Assembly (NCBI GenBank): GCA_003597955.1
Contig: QZJU01000021.1
Coordinates: forward strand, 1-44,879
Origin: Candidatus Parcubacteria bacterium
Lineage (GTDB): Bacteria > Patescibacteriota > Patescibacteriia > PEXW01
DNA: 44,879 bases
Direction of reading: 5' to 3'
The notes beneath the pieces are model-generated. The model was not told where the DNA came from. It searched no databases and was given only the letters and a program-made list of their open reading frames with translations. Position numbers and translations under genes: made by a program. Of the stretch, positions 1 through 11,261 are shown piece by piece. Each line of letters begins with the position of its first letter. Positions within the stretch are counted from its first letter, which is position 1.

Positions 1-56
1 CTTCAAATAATCATTTACCCCCTTAACCGACGAGGCCTCATGACCCCAAAAAGAAA

Positions 57-85
57 CCCCGGATGCAGCGAAGCGGAATCCGGGG
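57..85 (-). terminator. Rho-independent terminator-like hairpin (minus strand)
   Basis: CCCCGGAT...ATCCGGGG stem; minus strand continues TTTCTTTTT. Confidence 0.55.
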
Positions 86-116
86 AGTAGGTCATTTTAT
101 CAAATCTGAAAAAAAT

Positions 117-141
117 AACCCGAGATTTTTCATCTCGGGTT
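117..141 (-). terminator. Terminator overlapping the 3' end of the 130-912 gene
   Basis: AACCCGAGAT-ttttc-ATCTCGGGTT; minus strand continues ATTTTTTT; the stop codon lies in the hairpin. Confidence 0.65.
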
Positions 142-912
142 TTGGGGAGCCAAATTATTTTTGGTTTTTTGCCGAAGGTGTTCCAAGGCATCAAATGTAT
201 CGATGCCTAAAATTTCTTCAGCCGTGCCGATTTGGAAAGTTTCCGCTCCATATATATGTGCGGCAGCTTCAGCCGCCACATAAACATGAATTTCACCTTC
301 ATGTTTTAGGGGCAGTTGCTTTAAACACAGCTGCAGCCACTTGGTATTGAAGCAGTAGGGGCCCGCATGGAGCTCCTGGGTTTTTTTGGCCGGAATAGGG
401 GATTTCACGATTGCTTCAAAGAATCCATTGACATCGCGACGAATGATTCCGCATTTTTTAAACCAGGGGTGATTGCGGTTGCCGTAAAAGGTGCTGATGG
501 TCACCAGTTTCCGGTTTTTACGATGCCGAAGCATGAAGTGATTCAGCTTAGCAGGATTTAAATTCGGCTGGTCACCCATTAAAATCAGCAAGTGTTCGCA
601 ATTCGGCAAAACCCTTTGTTCAATGGCGGCACGCAGGGCGTCTACCGAACCCGTGGCTTGGCTTTGGCCAGCGAAGCGGATGACGGGCGGCACGGCAGCG
701 CGGAAATGCTCGGACAATTCCGGCTTTATCACCAAGGTGATTTGCTCGGGATTTAACCCGGCTTTGATGGCTTTGTCCACGACCCAAGCGATTACCGGTC
801 GACCATTGAAGTCAGCCAGGTTTTTAGCTTTGGTGCCTAAACCCGGATCCTGCGGATGTTTGCGATCACCGGCAGCCAAAATCACGCAGCCAAAATCATT
901 TAAAATTTCCAT
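130..912 (-). CDS. NTP transferase (MobA/GlmU-like nucleotidyltransferase fold)
   Basis: 260 aa ORF; N-terminal 'GCVILAAGDRKHPQDPGLGTKAKNLADFNGRPVIAWVVDKA' resembles the NTP_transferase signature. Confidence 0.7.
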   Translation of the reverse strand: MEILNDFGCVILAAGDRKHPQDPGLGTKAKNLADFNGRPVIAWVVDKAIKAGLNPEQITLVIKPELSEHFRAAVPPVIRFAGQSQATGSVDALRAAIEQRVLPNCEHLLILMGDQPNLNPAKLNHFMLRHRKNRKLVTISTFYGNRNHPWFKKCGIIRRDVNGFFEAIVKSPIPAKKTQELHAGPYCFNTKWLQLCLKQLPLKHEGEIHVYVAAEAAAHIYGAETFQIGTAEEILGIDTFDALEHLRQKTKNNLAPQNPR

Positions 913-949
913 TTATTTCCCTTTTCAAAGAGTTTTTGATTTTCACATA

Positions 950-978
950 ACCCTAACAAAAAACCCGCAGGCAGTCAA
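950..978 (-). promoter_or_regulatory. Putative promoter TTGACT-N17-TAGGGT for the 130-912 gene
   Basis: -35 at 973-978 and -10 at 950-955 read on the minus strand; the -35 overlaps the edge of an inverted-repeat element. Confidence 0.45.
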
Positions 979-1087
979 CCCCGCACCACTTTCCGCATTA
1001 AGCCTTAAATTTAAGGCAAAGACATTTGCTCGGCCGAATATCTTTGCACCATTGTAAACGCTGCGCCGGAAAGTGGTGCGGGGTCAA
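974..1087. repeat. Inverted-repeat element copy A (MITE/REP-like)
   Basis: GTCAACCCCGCACCACTTTCC ... GGAAAGTGGTGCGGGGTCAA; about 113 bp, intergenic. Confidence 0.75.
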
Positions 1088-1101
1088 CCCCCGTAACTAA
1101 A

Positions 1102-1126
1102 AACCCCCAGTCTTTAGCCGGGGGTT
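1102..1126 (-). terminator. Terminator for the 1145-1993 gene
   Basis: AACCCCC...GGGGGTT; minus strand continues into TTTTTAG. Confidence 0.65.
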
Positions 1127-1144
1127 TTAAATTGAACTTAAATT

Positions 1145-1993
1145 TTAGGTTTCGATTTCGGGGCTGGATTCAAACATTTCCGCTTCGTCGAAGACTTCTT
1201 GAAAATCAATTCTTTTGACTCCGCCTTTGCTGCCGCCCTGTTTTGTTAGCAACTCTTTCATGGCGCCCAGCCGTCGAGTGAAGGCGTCAGGCTCCAGTTC
1301 ATCGGCCGCTTCAGCCACGGCTTCTAATTTTTCAATTTTTGGAAAAAGCACCGGCTCTTGGTCCTCCAGGTCTTCCAAGATTTTTTTAGCTTCAGCCAAA
1401 TCTGAAAGGCATTCGCGGATATTGCCGATCATCAAGGCGCTGGCGGCCTGGCCGTATTTGGCGCAGGCGGCCGGGCCCCTTTCTTTGTTCGAGATCTCGC
1501 CGCGCTTTTCAAATGCATCGGCAAAGGCTTTTTCCGCGGACGCATAATCGCCGGCTAAGAACGCCAAATCCGCCATTCGATCCGTGCTGTGCAAAAACTC
1601 CGAAACTTCACGGGTAAGTTTAGCTTCAGGCACCTCCTCCAAATTTTCCGGAAGCTTTTCGCCCGCGCGTTTTTTGGCCTGCTGATAATAAGTCAGGGAA
1701 GTTTCCAGTCGGTCATTTCCTGCATGACCGCCGTACAAGAGCGCTTCGCCGAGTTTTATTTCTAATTGGTTTTGCAATTCCGGAGGCATTTCCGGGATCT
1801 GTTCAATCAGTCTCTCGGCCAGCTGTCCAGCTAAATCTGGATCAGCCTGTTCGCCTTTAGTTAGTGAATTAACGACCTCGGTGAACTTATCCACCCCGCT
1901 TTCGGGCGATGCCTCAAAAGCGCTTTGGATTTCCATGAAACTGGATTCCAGTCTTTCTTCCGGGGAAACTTCGTTTTCAGAAAATGCTGACAT
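1145..1993 (-). CDS. Acidic helical protein, possibly TPR-like
   Basis: 282 aa ORF; helical pattern such as 'LETSLTYYQQAKKRAGEKLPENLEEVPEAKL', 'DYASAEKAFADAFEKRGEIS'. Confidence 0.55.
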   Translation of the reverse strand: MSAFSENEVSPEERLESSFMEIQSAFEASPESGVDKFTEVVNSLTKGEQADPDLAGQLAERLIEQIPEMPPELQNQLEIKLGEALLYGGHAGNDRLETSLTYYQQAKKRAGEKLPENLEEVPEAKLTREVSEFLHSTDRMADLAFLAGDYASAEKAFADAFEKRGEISNKERGPAACAKYGQAASALMIGNIRECLSDLAEAKKILEDLEDQEPVLFPKIEKLEAVAEAADELEPDAFTRRLGAMKELLTKQGGSKGGVKRIDFQEVFDEAEMFESSPEIET

Positions 1994-2027
1994 AATTTTT
2001 TTAAGTTAATTTGGAAAAGTTAGTTTT

Positions 2028-2056
2028 AGCCTAAAGGCATTGGAAAAGAATGTCAA
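2028..2056 (-). promoter_or_regulatory. Putative promoter TTGACA-N17-TAGGCT for the 1145-1993 gene
   Basis: -35 at 2051-2056 and -10 at 2028-2033 on the minus strand. Confidence 0.45.
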
Positions 2057-2059
2057 TGA

Positions 2060-2164
2060 ACCCCGCACCACTTTCCCCAAAAACACCGCCTATATTAATA
2101 GATATTCATTCGGAGAAAATATCTTCAAACCAAATTCTCAATTGATTGGAAAGTGGTGCGGGGT
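2060..2164. repeat. Inverted-repeat element copy B
   Basis: ACCCCGCACCACTTTCC...GGAAAGTGGTGCGGGGT with a different interior from copy A. Confidence 0.75.
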
Positions 2165-2221
2165 AAATAACAAAAAACCAATACTTGTGTATTGGTCTAA
2201 TTATTTTTTGAAGTATAGAGT

Positions 2222-2562
2222 ACTTGGCACCGGCCTACTCTCCCCCTGAAGGAGTACCATCAGCACTGACTGGCTTCCCGCCAGAGGCGGGTCCGCCTAT
2301 GTCGGAAACTTCTGAGTTCGCCCCGCACCATGAAAAAATTAAGCGTATAATACCTGGCACCGGCCTACTCTCCCCCTGAAGGAGTACCATCAGCACTGAC
2401 TGGCTTAACTTCTGAGTTCGGGATGGGATCAGGTGTGGCCCAGTCGTTTGGGGCACCAGGAATTATATTCTCAATTTTCAGGTGCGGGGCAAGGGATGCG
2501 GTCCCGCACTCGCACTGCGTAGTGCGGGAGGATCAGGTGTGGCCCAGTCGTTTGGGGCACCG
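2222..2562 (-). pseudogene. Second 5S rRNA copy, split by insertions (fragments 2222-2276, 2307-2320 and 2530-2562)
   Basis: Fragments are near-identical in sequence and order to the intact 5S at 2353-2460; interrupted by a 30-nt hairpin insert (2277-2306) and a 209-nt insert (2321-2529) that contains the intact 5S. Confidence 0.7.
2353..2460 (-). rRNA. rrf: 5S ribosomal RNA (intact copy)
   Basis: Minus strand CCTGGTGCCCCAAACGACTGGGCCACACCTGATCCCATCCCGAACTCAGAAGTTAAGCCAGTC...GGGGGAGAGTAGGCCGGTGCCAGG; the ends pair to form the terminal stem. Confidence 0.85.
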
Positions 2563-2602
2563 GAAACTCTATACTGCAAAATTTTTAAAGGCGACAAAAA
2601 AA

Positions 2603-2719
2603 TTATTGGCCAGCAATGGTGGCCGGGCTTAAAAGCAGGACCACGGCAATTGCTACGCTGGTTAAGATTAAAGCTAAAATTAAAGCCAAACCTTGGCCGC
2701 GTTTTAAATGCAGAGACAT
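2603..2719 (-). CDS. Putative 38-aa single-TM peptide in the 23S-5S spacer
   Basis: Minus strand ATG...TAA translates to MSLHLKRGQGLALILALILTSVAIAVVLLLSPATIAGQ; hydrophobic, no clear Shine-Dalgarno. Confidence 0.35.
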   Translation of the reverse strand: MSLHLKRGQGLALILALILTSVAIAVVLLLSPATIAGQ

Positions 2720-2839
2720 TTTTTCAAATTTGTAAGGAATTATTAACCGCTTTTGGAAACGGATGACTTTATTTTACCCTCCTCCGCTAGTAAAATCTAG
2801 CGTCGAAAGGCCAAACCATGGCGGCTTTTTAAAAAGCGC

Positions 2840-6214
<3,375 letters not shown>

Positions 6215-6608
6215 ACGGCTCTTAAATCAAGCCGCACCCGGATCGTCATCCGTCTCCAAAAGTTGTTCACTTGGTATAAAAAGTGATATTGGAGACAATA
6301 AATAATTCTTACAAATTAAAAATTTTGCGTTTAATAAAAAATTATGTTCTTTTGTTCGTTACCTTGGTATTCAGTTTTCAAGGTTCACGCTTGGCTTTAT
6401 AAATGATGCTTCTCTGCAGGGGAATCCCTTTGTTTTTTTACAACGGGACAGGCTCTATTGAGAAACAAAAAACCCGTGCTAGGCCGGGCTTCAAATCACC
6501 CTTAAAAATAAGGCAATGACATTAGCCAGCCATGGTATTTAAGTTAAGGGTAAGTTCGCTCATTTGCTTGGTTTCTTGAAGAAAATTAAGGATTTTCGTT
6601 CGAATAAA

Positions 6609-6637
6609 AGTATAACCTCATCCCGAACTATTGTCAA
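6609..6637 (-). promoter_or_regulatory. Sigma70-type promoter for the 23S-5S unit
   Basis: Minus strand TTGACA (6632-6637) - 17 nt - TATACT (6609-6614). Confidence 0.75.
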
Positions 6638-6684
6638 GAGGGGGATTAAAAGATAGTTTGAAAATGAGCCCAGGTGGTGAAATT

Positions 6685-6739
6685 GCCCTGAACCACTGAA
6701 GGGTTCAGGGCGACCCAGCACCCTTAAGTGGTGCCGGGT
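6685..6739. repeat. Two adjacent hairpins between the 23S promoter and a GIY-YIG gene
   Basis: GCCCTGAACC/GGTTCAGGGC (6685-6711) and ACCCAGCACC/GGTGCCGGGT (6713-6739, one mismatch). Confidence 0.5.
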
Positions 6740-6756
6740 GGTATACGCGCATAAAT

Positions 6757-7011
6757 ATGCATTACGTTTATATCCTACAATTATCGAATAAACAAAATTA
6801 TTGCGGCACCACAAGGGATTTGAGGAGGAGACTTGCCGAGCATAAAAACGGCAAGAGTCCATTCACAAAAAACAGGTTGCCGGTGAAGCTGATTTTTTAT
6901 GAAGCTTTTTGCAACAAATTAGACGCCGAAAAAAGAGAAAGATATCTTAAAGGCAGTAAAGGCAAATACACTCTGCGGGCGATGCTGAAAAATACTTTAC
7001 AAGATAATTAA
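6757..7011 (+). CDS. GIY-YIG domain mini-protein
   Basis: 84 aa 'MHYVYILQLSNKQNYCGTTRDLRRRLAEHKNGKSPFTKNRLPVKLIFYEAF'. Confidence 0.85.
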   Translation: MHYVYILQLSNKQNYCGTTRDLRRRLAEHKNGKSPFTKNRLPVKLIFYEAFCNKLDAEKRERYLKGSKGKYTLRAMLKNTLQDN

Positions 7012-7018
7012 TTTGTTT

Positions 7019-7105
7019 GCCGCCGTGGTGAAACTGGTAGACACGCAAGGTTTAGGACCTTGTGGGGGCAACTCCATGTCGGTTCGAGTCCGACCGGCGG
7101 CACCA
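7019..7105 (+). tRNA. tRNA-Leu (anticodon UAG), CCA encoded
   Basis: Acceptor GCCGCCG/CGGCGGC, anticodon stem CAAGG-TTTAGGA-CCTTG, T-arm GGTTCGAGTCC, ends ACCA. Confidence 0.95.
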
Positions 7106-7199
7106 GTAAGAAAAGGATTAATATAGGGTAGTGTGACGATTTATCACTCCCTGGCAGGGTAAGTACTGTTATTGGCACAATTATTTAGTAAATTTTAAT

Positions 7200-7537
7200 A
7201 TGATTTTCAAAATTTTAACAATCGTAAACTTAATCATACTGATCTATATTATGTTTCGAATGAGAGACTATGATAAGTTAGTGAATGATAAAAAACAACG
7301 AGATTTTCTTGAAGGAAAAAAGCGTCAACGGGGAAAGAAATAGTTAAATTTTTTGGAAGCGAGGAAGAAGCAAAAAAACATTATGAAAAAGAAACCTTGG
7401 ATGATCTTGATGAAGCTTATAAGCAATCTTTGGAAAGAGGCGGTAAACCGATTGAAGGCTATGATGAATTTATAAAAAAAGAATACTCAAAGCTTGATAA
7501 TAAAAATGACAAAAAAGAATTCGCCGATAAAGAATAA
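7200..7537 (+). pseudogene. Two-frame ORF (frameshifted gene or candidate -1 programmed frameshift)
   Basis: Frame 1: MIFKILTIVNLIILIYIMFRMRDYDKLVNDKKQRDFLEGKKRQRGKK* (stop 7341-7343). The -1 frame then continues EIVKFFGSEEEAKKHYEKETLDDLDEAYKQSLERGGKPIEGYDEFIKKEYSKLDNKNDKKEFADKE* (stop 7535-7537) without its own ATG; junction contains GGGGAAAGAAATAG. Confidence 0.5.
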
Positions 7538-7553
7538 TTATAGTTATTAAAAC

Positions 7554-8237
7554 ATGATTGACGCTACAAAAAATATAAGATTTACGATACCTCCTTTTAT
7601 TTTTGCATTATTTGTACTCTTGGCTCAATTTTTTATTCCTGAAAAGCTTGATTTTATACCTGAAAAATTACATTTTCTCTTTTCAAAAACAAGTGAATTA
7701 AACACATTAATAACAAGCGCATTGGCAATTGTAGCCATAGGCTTTATTTTTTCGAGTGTTGCAACCTTAATAACAAGACTCGGGGGTTGCTTACAACCAA
7801 AGTGGAAAGAAAAATATAGGATTAAATTAAGAGAACTATCCGGTCAGGAAATAGATGCCGATAAGCCAAGTTTTAAAAATGAATTTATCGAATGGTTGTC
7901 TCATAATGAAGCGCCAAATAATATCAAAGATAATATCCAAAAAAGGTGGGAATGGTTTCAAATTAATATTAGTTCTGCAATTGCTACAACCGCATCAGCG
8001 TTTTACTTGTTAATATTGAATAGCGAAATTATTTATAAGAATTCTGATATAAGCCCATTTTACTTTTTGATCATTGTTGTTTTTATATCCATTTTTATTC
8101 AAAATGCAATTGATAATTATAAAGACGTTACTGAGGCAGATAATTTACTAGTTGAATTTATCACAAAGCGGGTTAATATAAACAAGATAGAAAGTCCTTC
8201 AAATCAGGTTAAATGTAAGTATTCGAAGGACACTTAA
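7554..8237 (+). CDS. Predicted multi-TM protein, unknown function
   Basis: 227 aa ORF with hydrophobic segments. Confidence 0.6.
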   Translation: MIDATKNIRFTIPPFIFALFVLLAQFFIPEKLDFIPEKLHFLFSKTSELNTLITSALAIVAIGFIFSSVATLITRLGGCLQPKWKEKYRIKLRELSGQEIDADKPSFKNEFIEWLSHNEAPNNIKDNIQKRWEWFQINISSAIATTASAFYLLILNSEIIYKNSDISPFYFLIIVVFISIFIQNAIDNYKDVTEADNLLVEFITKRVNINKIESPSNQVKCKYSKDT

Positions 8238-8283
8238 TTAAAAATGTCCTACCAAGGAGTAATAATTGAAGAAAGTTTGGAAT

Positions 8284-8356
8284 CTACGAATTACGAATAA
8301 TCCTACGAAAATACGAATTAATACGAATGTACGAATTATTACGAATTTCCGAATAA
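8284..8356. repeat. Degenerate ACGAAT-rich tandem array
   Basis: tctacgaattacgaataatcctacgaaaatacgaattaatacgaatgtacgaattattacgaatttccgaataat; about 8 imperfect units. Confidence 0.7.
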
Positions 8357-8371
8357 TACAAAATAACGCCT

Positions 8372-8728
8372 TTATCCCGTAACTTGCACTACACCCTTCA
8401 AGACCGTGGAAAAAAGCGCCCAGGAGGTTAAGACTAAAAACACGCCGACCACGGCGCCGGAAATTATTTTTTTGGCGTGCTCCAGCCGATCTTCATTGCC
8501 GCTGGCCGTCAGCCAGACCGCGCCGCCGTAAATGACCATAATCACGGAGATTAACCCAATCAAGCCCAAGACAAAACTAATCGCATTAATTAGCAGCGGC
8601 TTTAATTCCGTGGCGGCCAAGCCGGTTTGCGGCCCGAGGTCTTCAATGGTAAAAGCCCATACCGGTTTGGCAATTAAGCCAAAAGCTAAAAAGGTTAGGG
8701 AAAACAAGCCAGAAATTTTATTTCGCAT
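8372..8728 (-). CDS. T4SS pilin-like small membrane protein (paralog 1)
   Basis: MRNKISGLFSLTF...LLINAISFVLGLIGLISVIMVIYGGAVWLTASGNEDRLEHAKKIISGAVVGVFLVLTSWALF; start taken at the internal ATG rather than the listed 131-aa start. Confidence 0.75.
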   Translation of the reverse strand: MRNKISGLFSLTFLAFGLIAKPVWAFTIEDLGPQTGLAATELKPLLINAISFVLGLIGLISVIMVIYGGAVWLTASGNEDRLEHAKKIISGAVVGVFLVLTSWALFSTVLKGVVQVTG

Positions 8729-8788
8729 CTTTAAATTTTGATTACAAAAAATCCGCCAAGCCTCCAACCGGCTGATTAACGGCCTTCC

Positions 8789-9148
8789 TTAACTCGTCAC
8801 TTGGGTGGCTGATTTAAGCACAAAGTTGACGATTGCCCAGGCGAGAATTATCACAATTAAGCCCACCAAGGCGCTGACTATTAGTTTTTTCGCCCGTTCG
8901 GCCTTGTCTTCCTTGCCGCCCGCGCCGACTAACGAAAATATGCCGAAAATAATCATGACCAGGGCAATCAAACCCAAAAGGCCCAGAACAAAGCTGATGA
9001 CATTCAAAACCGTCTGCTTCAGATCTGTGGAAGTAAAGCCGATTGAGCCGGCAAAAGTGTCATCAAAAGAAAGAGCCAAGGCCGTGATTGGCAGCAAAAG
9101 TGCAAATGAGATTGCGCTGGCAAGAAGGAAGTTTTTGGTCAATTTCAT
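8789..9148 (-). CDS. T4SS pilin-like small membrane protein (paralog 2)
   Basis: 119 aa, same two-TM architecture; near-identical N-terminal half to paralog 3. Confidence 0.75.
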   Translation of the reverse strand: MKLTKNFLLASAISFALLLPITALALSFDDTFAGSIGFTSTDLKQTVLNVISFVLGLLGLIALVMIIFGIFSLVGAGGKEDKAERAKKLIVSALVGLIVIILAWAIVNFVLKSATQVTS

Positions 9149-9203
9149 AAAGGCAAAAAAAATTAAAGCTGCTTAAATTTTAGCAAAAATTTGGAAAAAC
9201 TAA

Positions 9204-9233
9204 AAACCCCTGGGTCTTTAAACTTCGGGGTTT
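9204..9233 (-). terminator. Terminator downstream of paralog 3
   Basis: AAACCCC...GGGGTTT; minus strand T-rich after the stem. Confidence 0.55.
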
Positions 9234-9257
9234 TTAGTTTAATTAAAATTATAGTTG

Positions 9258-9620
9258 TTAGCTGGTGACTTGCGCCGTGGTTCTTAATACGAAGTTGACG
9301 ATTGCCCAAGAAATTAAGACAACCACTAAGCCGATTGCGGCCGAAGAAATGATTTTTTTGGCCGTGTCAACCTTGTCTTCATTGCCGCCCGCGGTCAGCC
9401 AGATAAAGCCGCCGTAAAGGATCATGATGACTGCGATTAGACCCAAGAGGCCCAAAACGAAAGTAATAATGTTAAGCACCGTTTGCTTCAGATCTGTGGA
9501 AGTAAAGCCGATTGAGCCGGCGAAGGAGGTGTCAAAAGAGAGAGCTAAGGCGCTCATTGGTAAAGCCAAGACACCCAGTGTCGCAGCCGAAGCGATTAAA
9601 TGTTTTTTGGTTAGTTTCAT
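9258..9620 (-). CDS. T4SS pilin-like small membrane protein (paralog 3)
   Basis: 120 aa 'SFDTSFAGSIGFTSTDLKQTVLNIITFVLGLLGLIAVIMILYGGFIWLTAGGNEDKVDTAKKIISSAAIGLVVVLISWAIVNFVL'. Confidence 0.8.
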   Translation of the reverse strand: MKLTKKHLIASAATLGVLALPMSALALSFDTSFAGSIGFTSTDLKQTVLNIITFVLGLLGLIAVIMILYGGFIWLTAGGNEDKVDTAKKIISSAAIGLVVVLISWAIVNFVLRTTAQVTS

Positions 9621-9669
9621 ATACCCACCCCCTTTCTGATATTGCTTTATATTATTTTTATCTATTTAA

Positions 9670-9740
9670 AGCCTAACTGATTTTGCTTAAAAGTCAATGT
9701 TTATGGCGGTTTAGTATAAGCTTTTTAATAAAAATGTCAA
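9670..9740 (-). promoter_or_regulatory. Tandem putative promoters upstream of the pilin-like cluster
   Basis: Minus strand P1: TTGACA (9735-9740)-16-TATACT (9713-9718). P2: TTGACT (9692-9697)-16-TAGGCT (9670-9675). Confidence 0.55.
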
Positions 9741-9787
9741 GGCCAAAGGTTAAAATTCGATAAGTTAGTTCTATTATATGGGTGACC

Positions 9788-9809
9788 CAGCGCCGTCGCG
9801 ACGGCGCTG
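9788..9809. repeat. 22-nt perfect palindrome
   Basis: CAGCGCCGTCGCGACGGCGCTG followed by TTTTATC. Confidence 0.8.
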
Positions 9810-9947
9810 TTTTATCGTGGATAACTCGGCCTTTTTTGGCGTTTTTTCGTGTTAGGCTTAATTCAGAAGAGAAACGCCATTCATTTAATTCCTGGAAAGG
9901 AGGTGAGTGGCAAAAACCAATAATGTTCTTTTAAAAAGGAGGATCCT

Positions 9948-10496
9948 ATGTACAGGATTCTTATGCCCGTGGCGTTGCTGCTTGCCTTGGGGTTGGTCGG
10001 TTGTAGTAATGACTCAAGACAGCCGGTCGAGCCTAAAAGTGAAACCGAGGGAGTAGCTCTTGATTGTCCTGATTTCCCTGAGGTGTTACCTGCAGGTATA
10101 ACAATTGAGGATGTTAAGGGCTCTCTGGATAAAAAGGCTATTGTCCCTTTCCAAATGCTCATTCCTGAAGTGCTTGAAGAGCTGGGCAGCTCATTTCGTC
10201 CAGAGGAATATTATATTGATACCTCAGGTCTTCATTGGGGACATCCCAAAAATATTGCGGAAAAGGTGTCGGGTGATTGCTACCACCCATATGGTTTGAG
10301 TATAGTCGGGGGTTTTCATTTTGTTTATTGGTTTTCCTACCGACCGCCAAGTTATAATGCATACATGGCGTGGATACCAATATATGCGCAACCCTACGGT
10401 TCGAATGGGATTCTTGTCCAAAAACGTGATATCTGCTGGATTTGCAATTGCAATCCATGGTGCGCACTTTTATGGACATGGATTTGCGCGAAATGA
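9948..10496 (+). CDS. Predicted lipoprotein, unknown function
   Basis: Lipobox 'LALGLVGCSND'; SD AAAAAGGAGG upstream. Confidence 0.7.
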   Translation: MYRILMPVALLLALGLVGCSNDSRQPVEPKSETEGVALDCPDFPEVLPAGITIEDVKGSLDKKAIVPFQMLIPEVLEELGSSFRPEEYYIDTSGLHWGHPKNIAEKVSGDCYHPYGLSIVGGFHFVYWFSYRPPSYNAYMAWIPIYAQPYGSNGILVQKRDICWICNCNPWCALLWTWICAK

Positions 10497-10565
10497 TCAT
10501 TTGGATGGGGCGACTTAATTTCAAATCGTCCCATCCATACAGTATTTATTTGCAGGTTTTATAAT

Positions 10566-10940
10566 ATGAAAGTTCAAAAAAGTATTCTTTTTAGTCTAAT
10601 AACCATTATATTCTTTGGTGTTATCGCCTTCCTGATTTTTTGGGTACCAAGTTTTTTTGTTGAAGAATTTAGTTATGTAAATATTAACTTTACTAATAAT
10701 ATTTTGAATGTTTCGACTGTTCCAGACGACCTTTTTGAAAAGTCCGTCAGCAGATGGACAGACGTATCGGCAAATTTCAGAAATGAAAGCCAAAACACGT
10801 GCATTGTCGTTTTAAAGTCTGCCAAATTAGATAAGAATTTTAATCTAAACCCAGGATCAGAATACGGAATTATTCTTCCAAAGAAAGAAGATATTATTAT
10901 TACATTCTGCGAAGTTCAGAAAACCATCCGGGTAAATTAA
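10566..10940 (+). CDS. Single-TM hypothetical protein
   Basis: 124 aa ORF with N-terminal TM segment. Confidence 0.5.
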   Translation: MKVQKSILFSLITIIFFGVIAFLIFWVPSFFVEEFSYVNINFTNNILNVSTVPDDLFEKSVSRWTDVSANFRNESQNTCIVVLKSAKLDKNFNLNPGSEYGIILPKKEDIIITFCEVQKTIRVN

Positions 10941-11007
10941 TCATTATTAGTATGACTTTCAAATTTTACAACATTTTAAAACTTACAAGTTTTGCTTTAG
11001 TCGGGGC

Positions 11008-11232
11008 ATGTGCGCTTTTACGCTGGATTTTTTCGGCTCTTTATATCTCCCAGTCAGTATCTCTTCTTCCTTGACTTTGAATATTGGCACTAGAGTTGTT
11101 GCCTTGTTGGGAGCAATTGCCGCCCTGATTTTTTTGAAAAACCCCAAAAAAATTCCAACCTTTTTATTTTTGCTCGGCTTCGTGTTTGTTAATAAGTTGT
11201 TTGAAGGCTTGATAGTTGAATTGTTTACCTAA
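11008..11232 (+). CDS. Small hydrophobic protein (possibly frameshifted; an overlapping frame from 10952 supplies a plausible N-terminus)
   Basis: 74 aa hydrophobic ORF. Confidence 0.35.
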   Translation: MCAFTLDFFGSLYLPVSISSSLTLNIGTRVVALLGAIAALIFLKNPKKIPTFLFLLGFVFVNKLFEGLIVELFT

Positions 11233-11261
11233 TTTAGCATTCTAAGACATTACCTAAAACA

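Noticed and set aside
6560-6862. 100-aa minus-strand ORF
   Set aside because: Overlaps the 23S promoter and hairpins and is antisense to a GIY-YIG gene.
8284-8356. ACGAAT array as a CRISPR
   Set aside because: Units are about 6 nt and degenerate with no regular 25-40 nt repeats or unique spacers; no cas genes.
9788-9809. 22-nt perfect palindrome as an independent finding
   Set aside because: Followed by TTTTAT, so a terminator or simple cruciform is sufficient; no further support.
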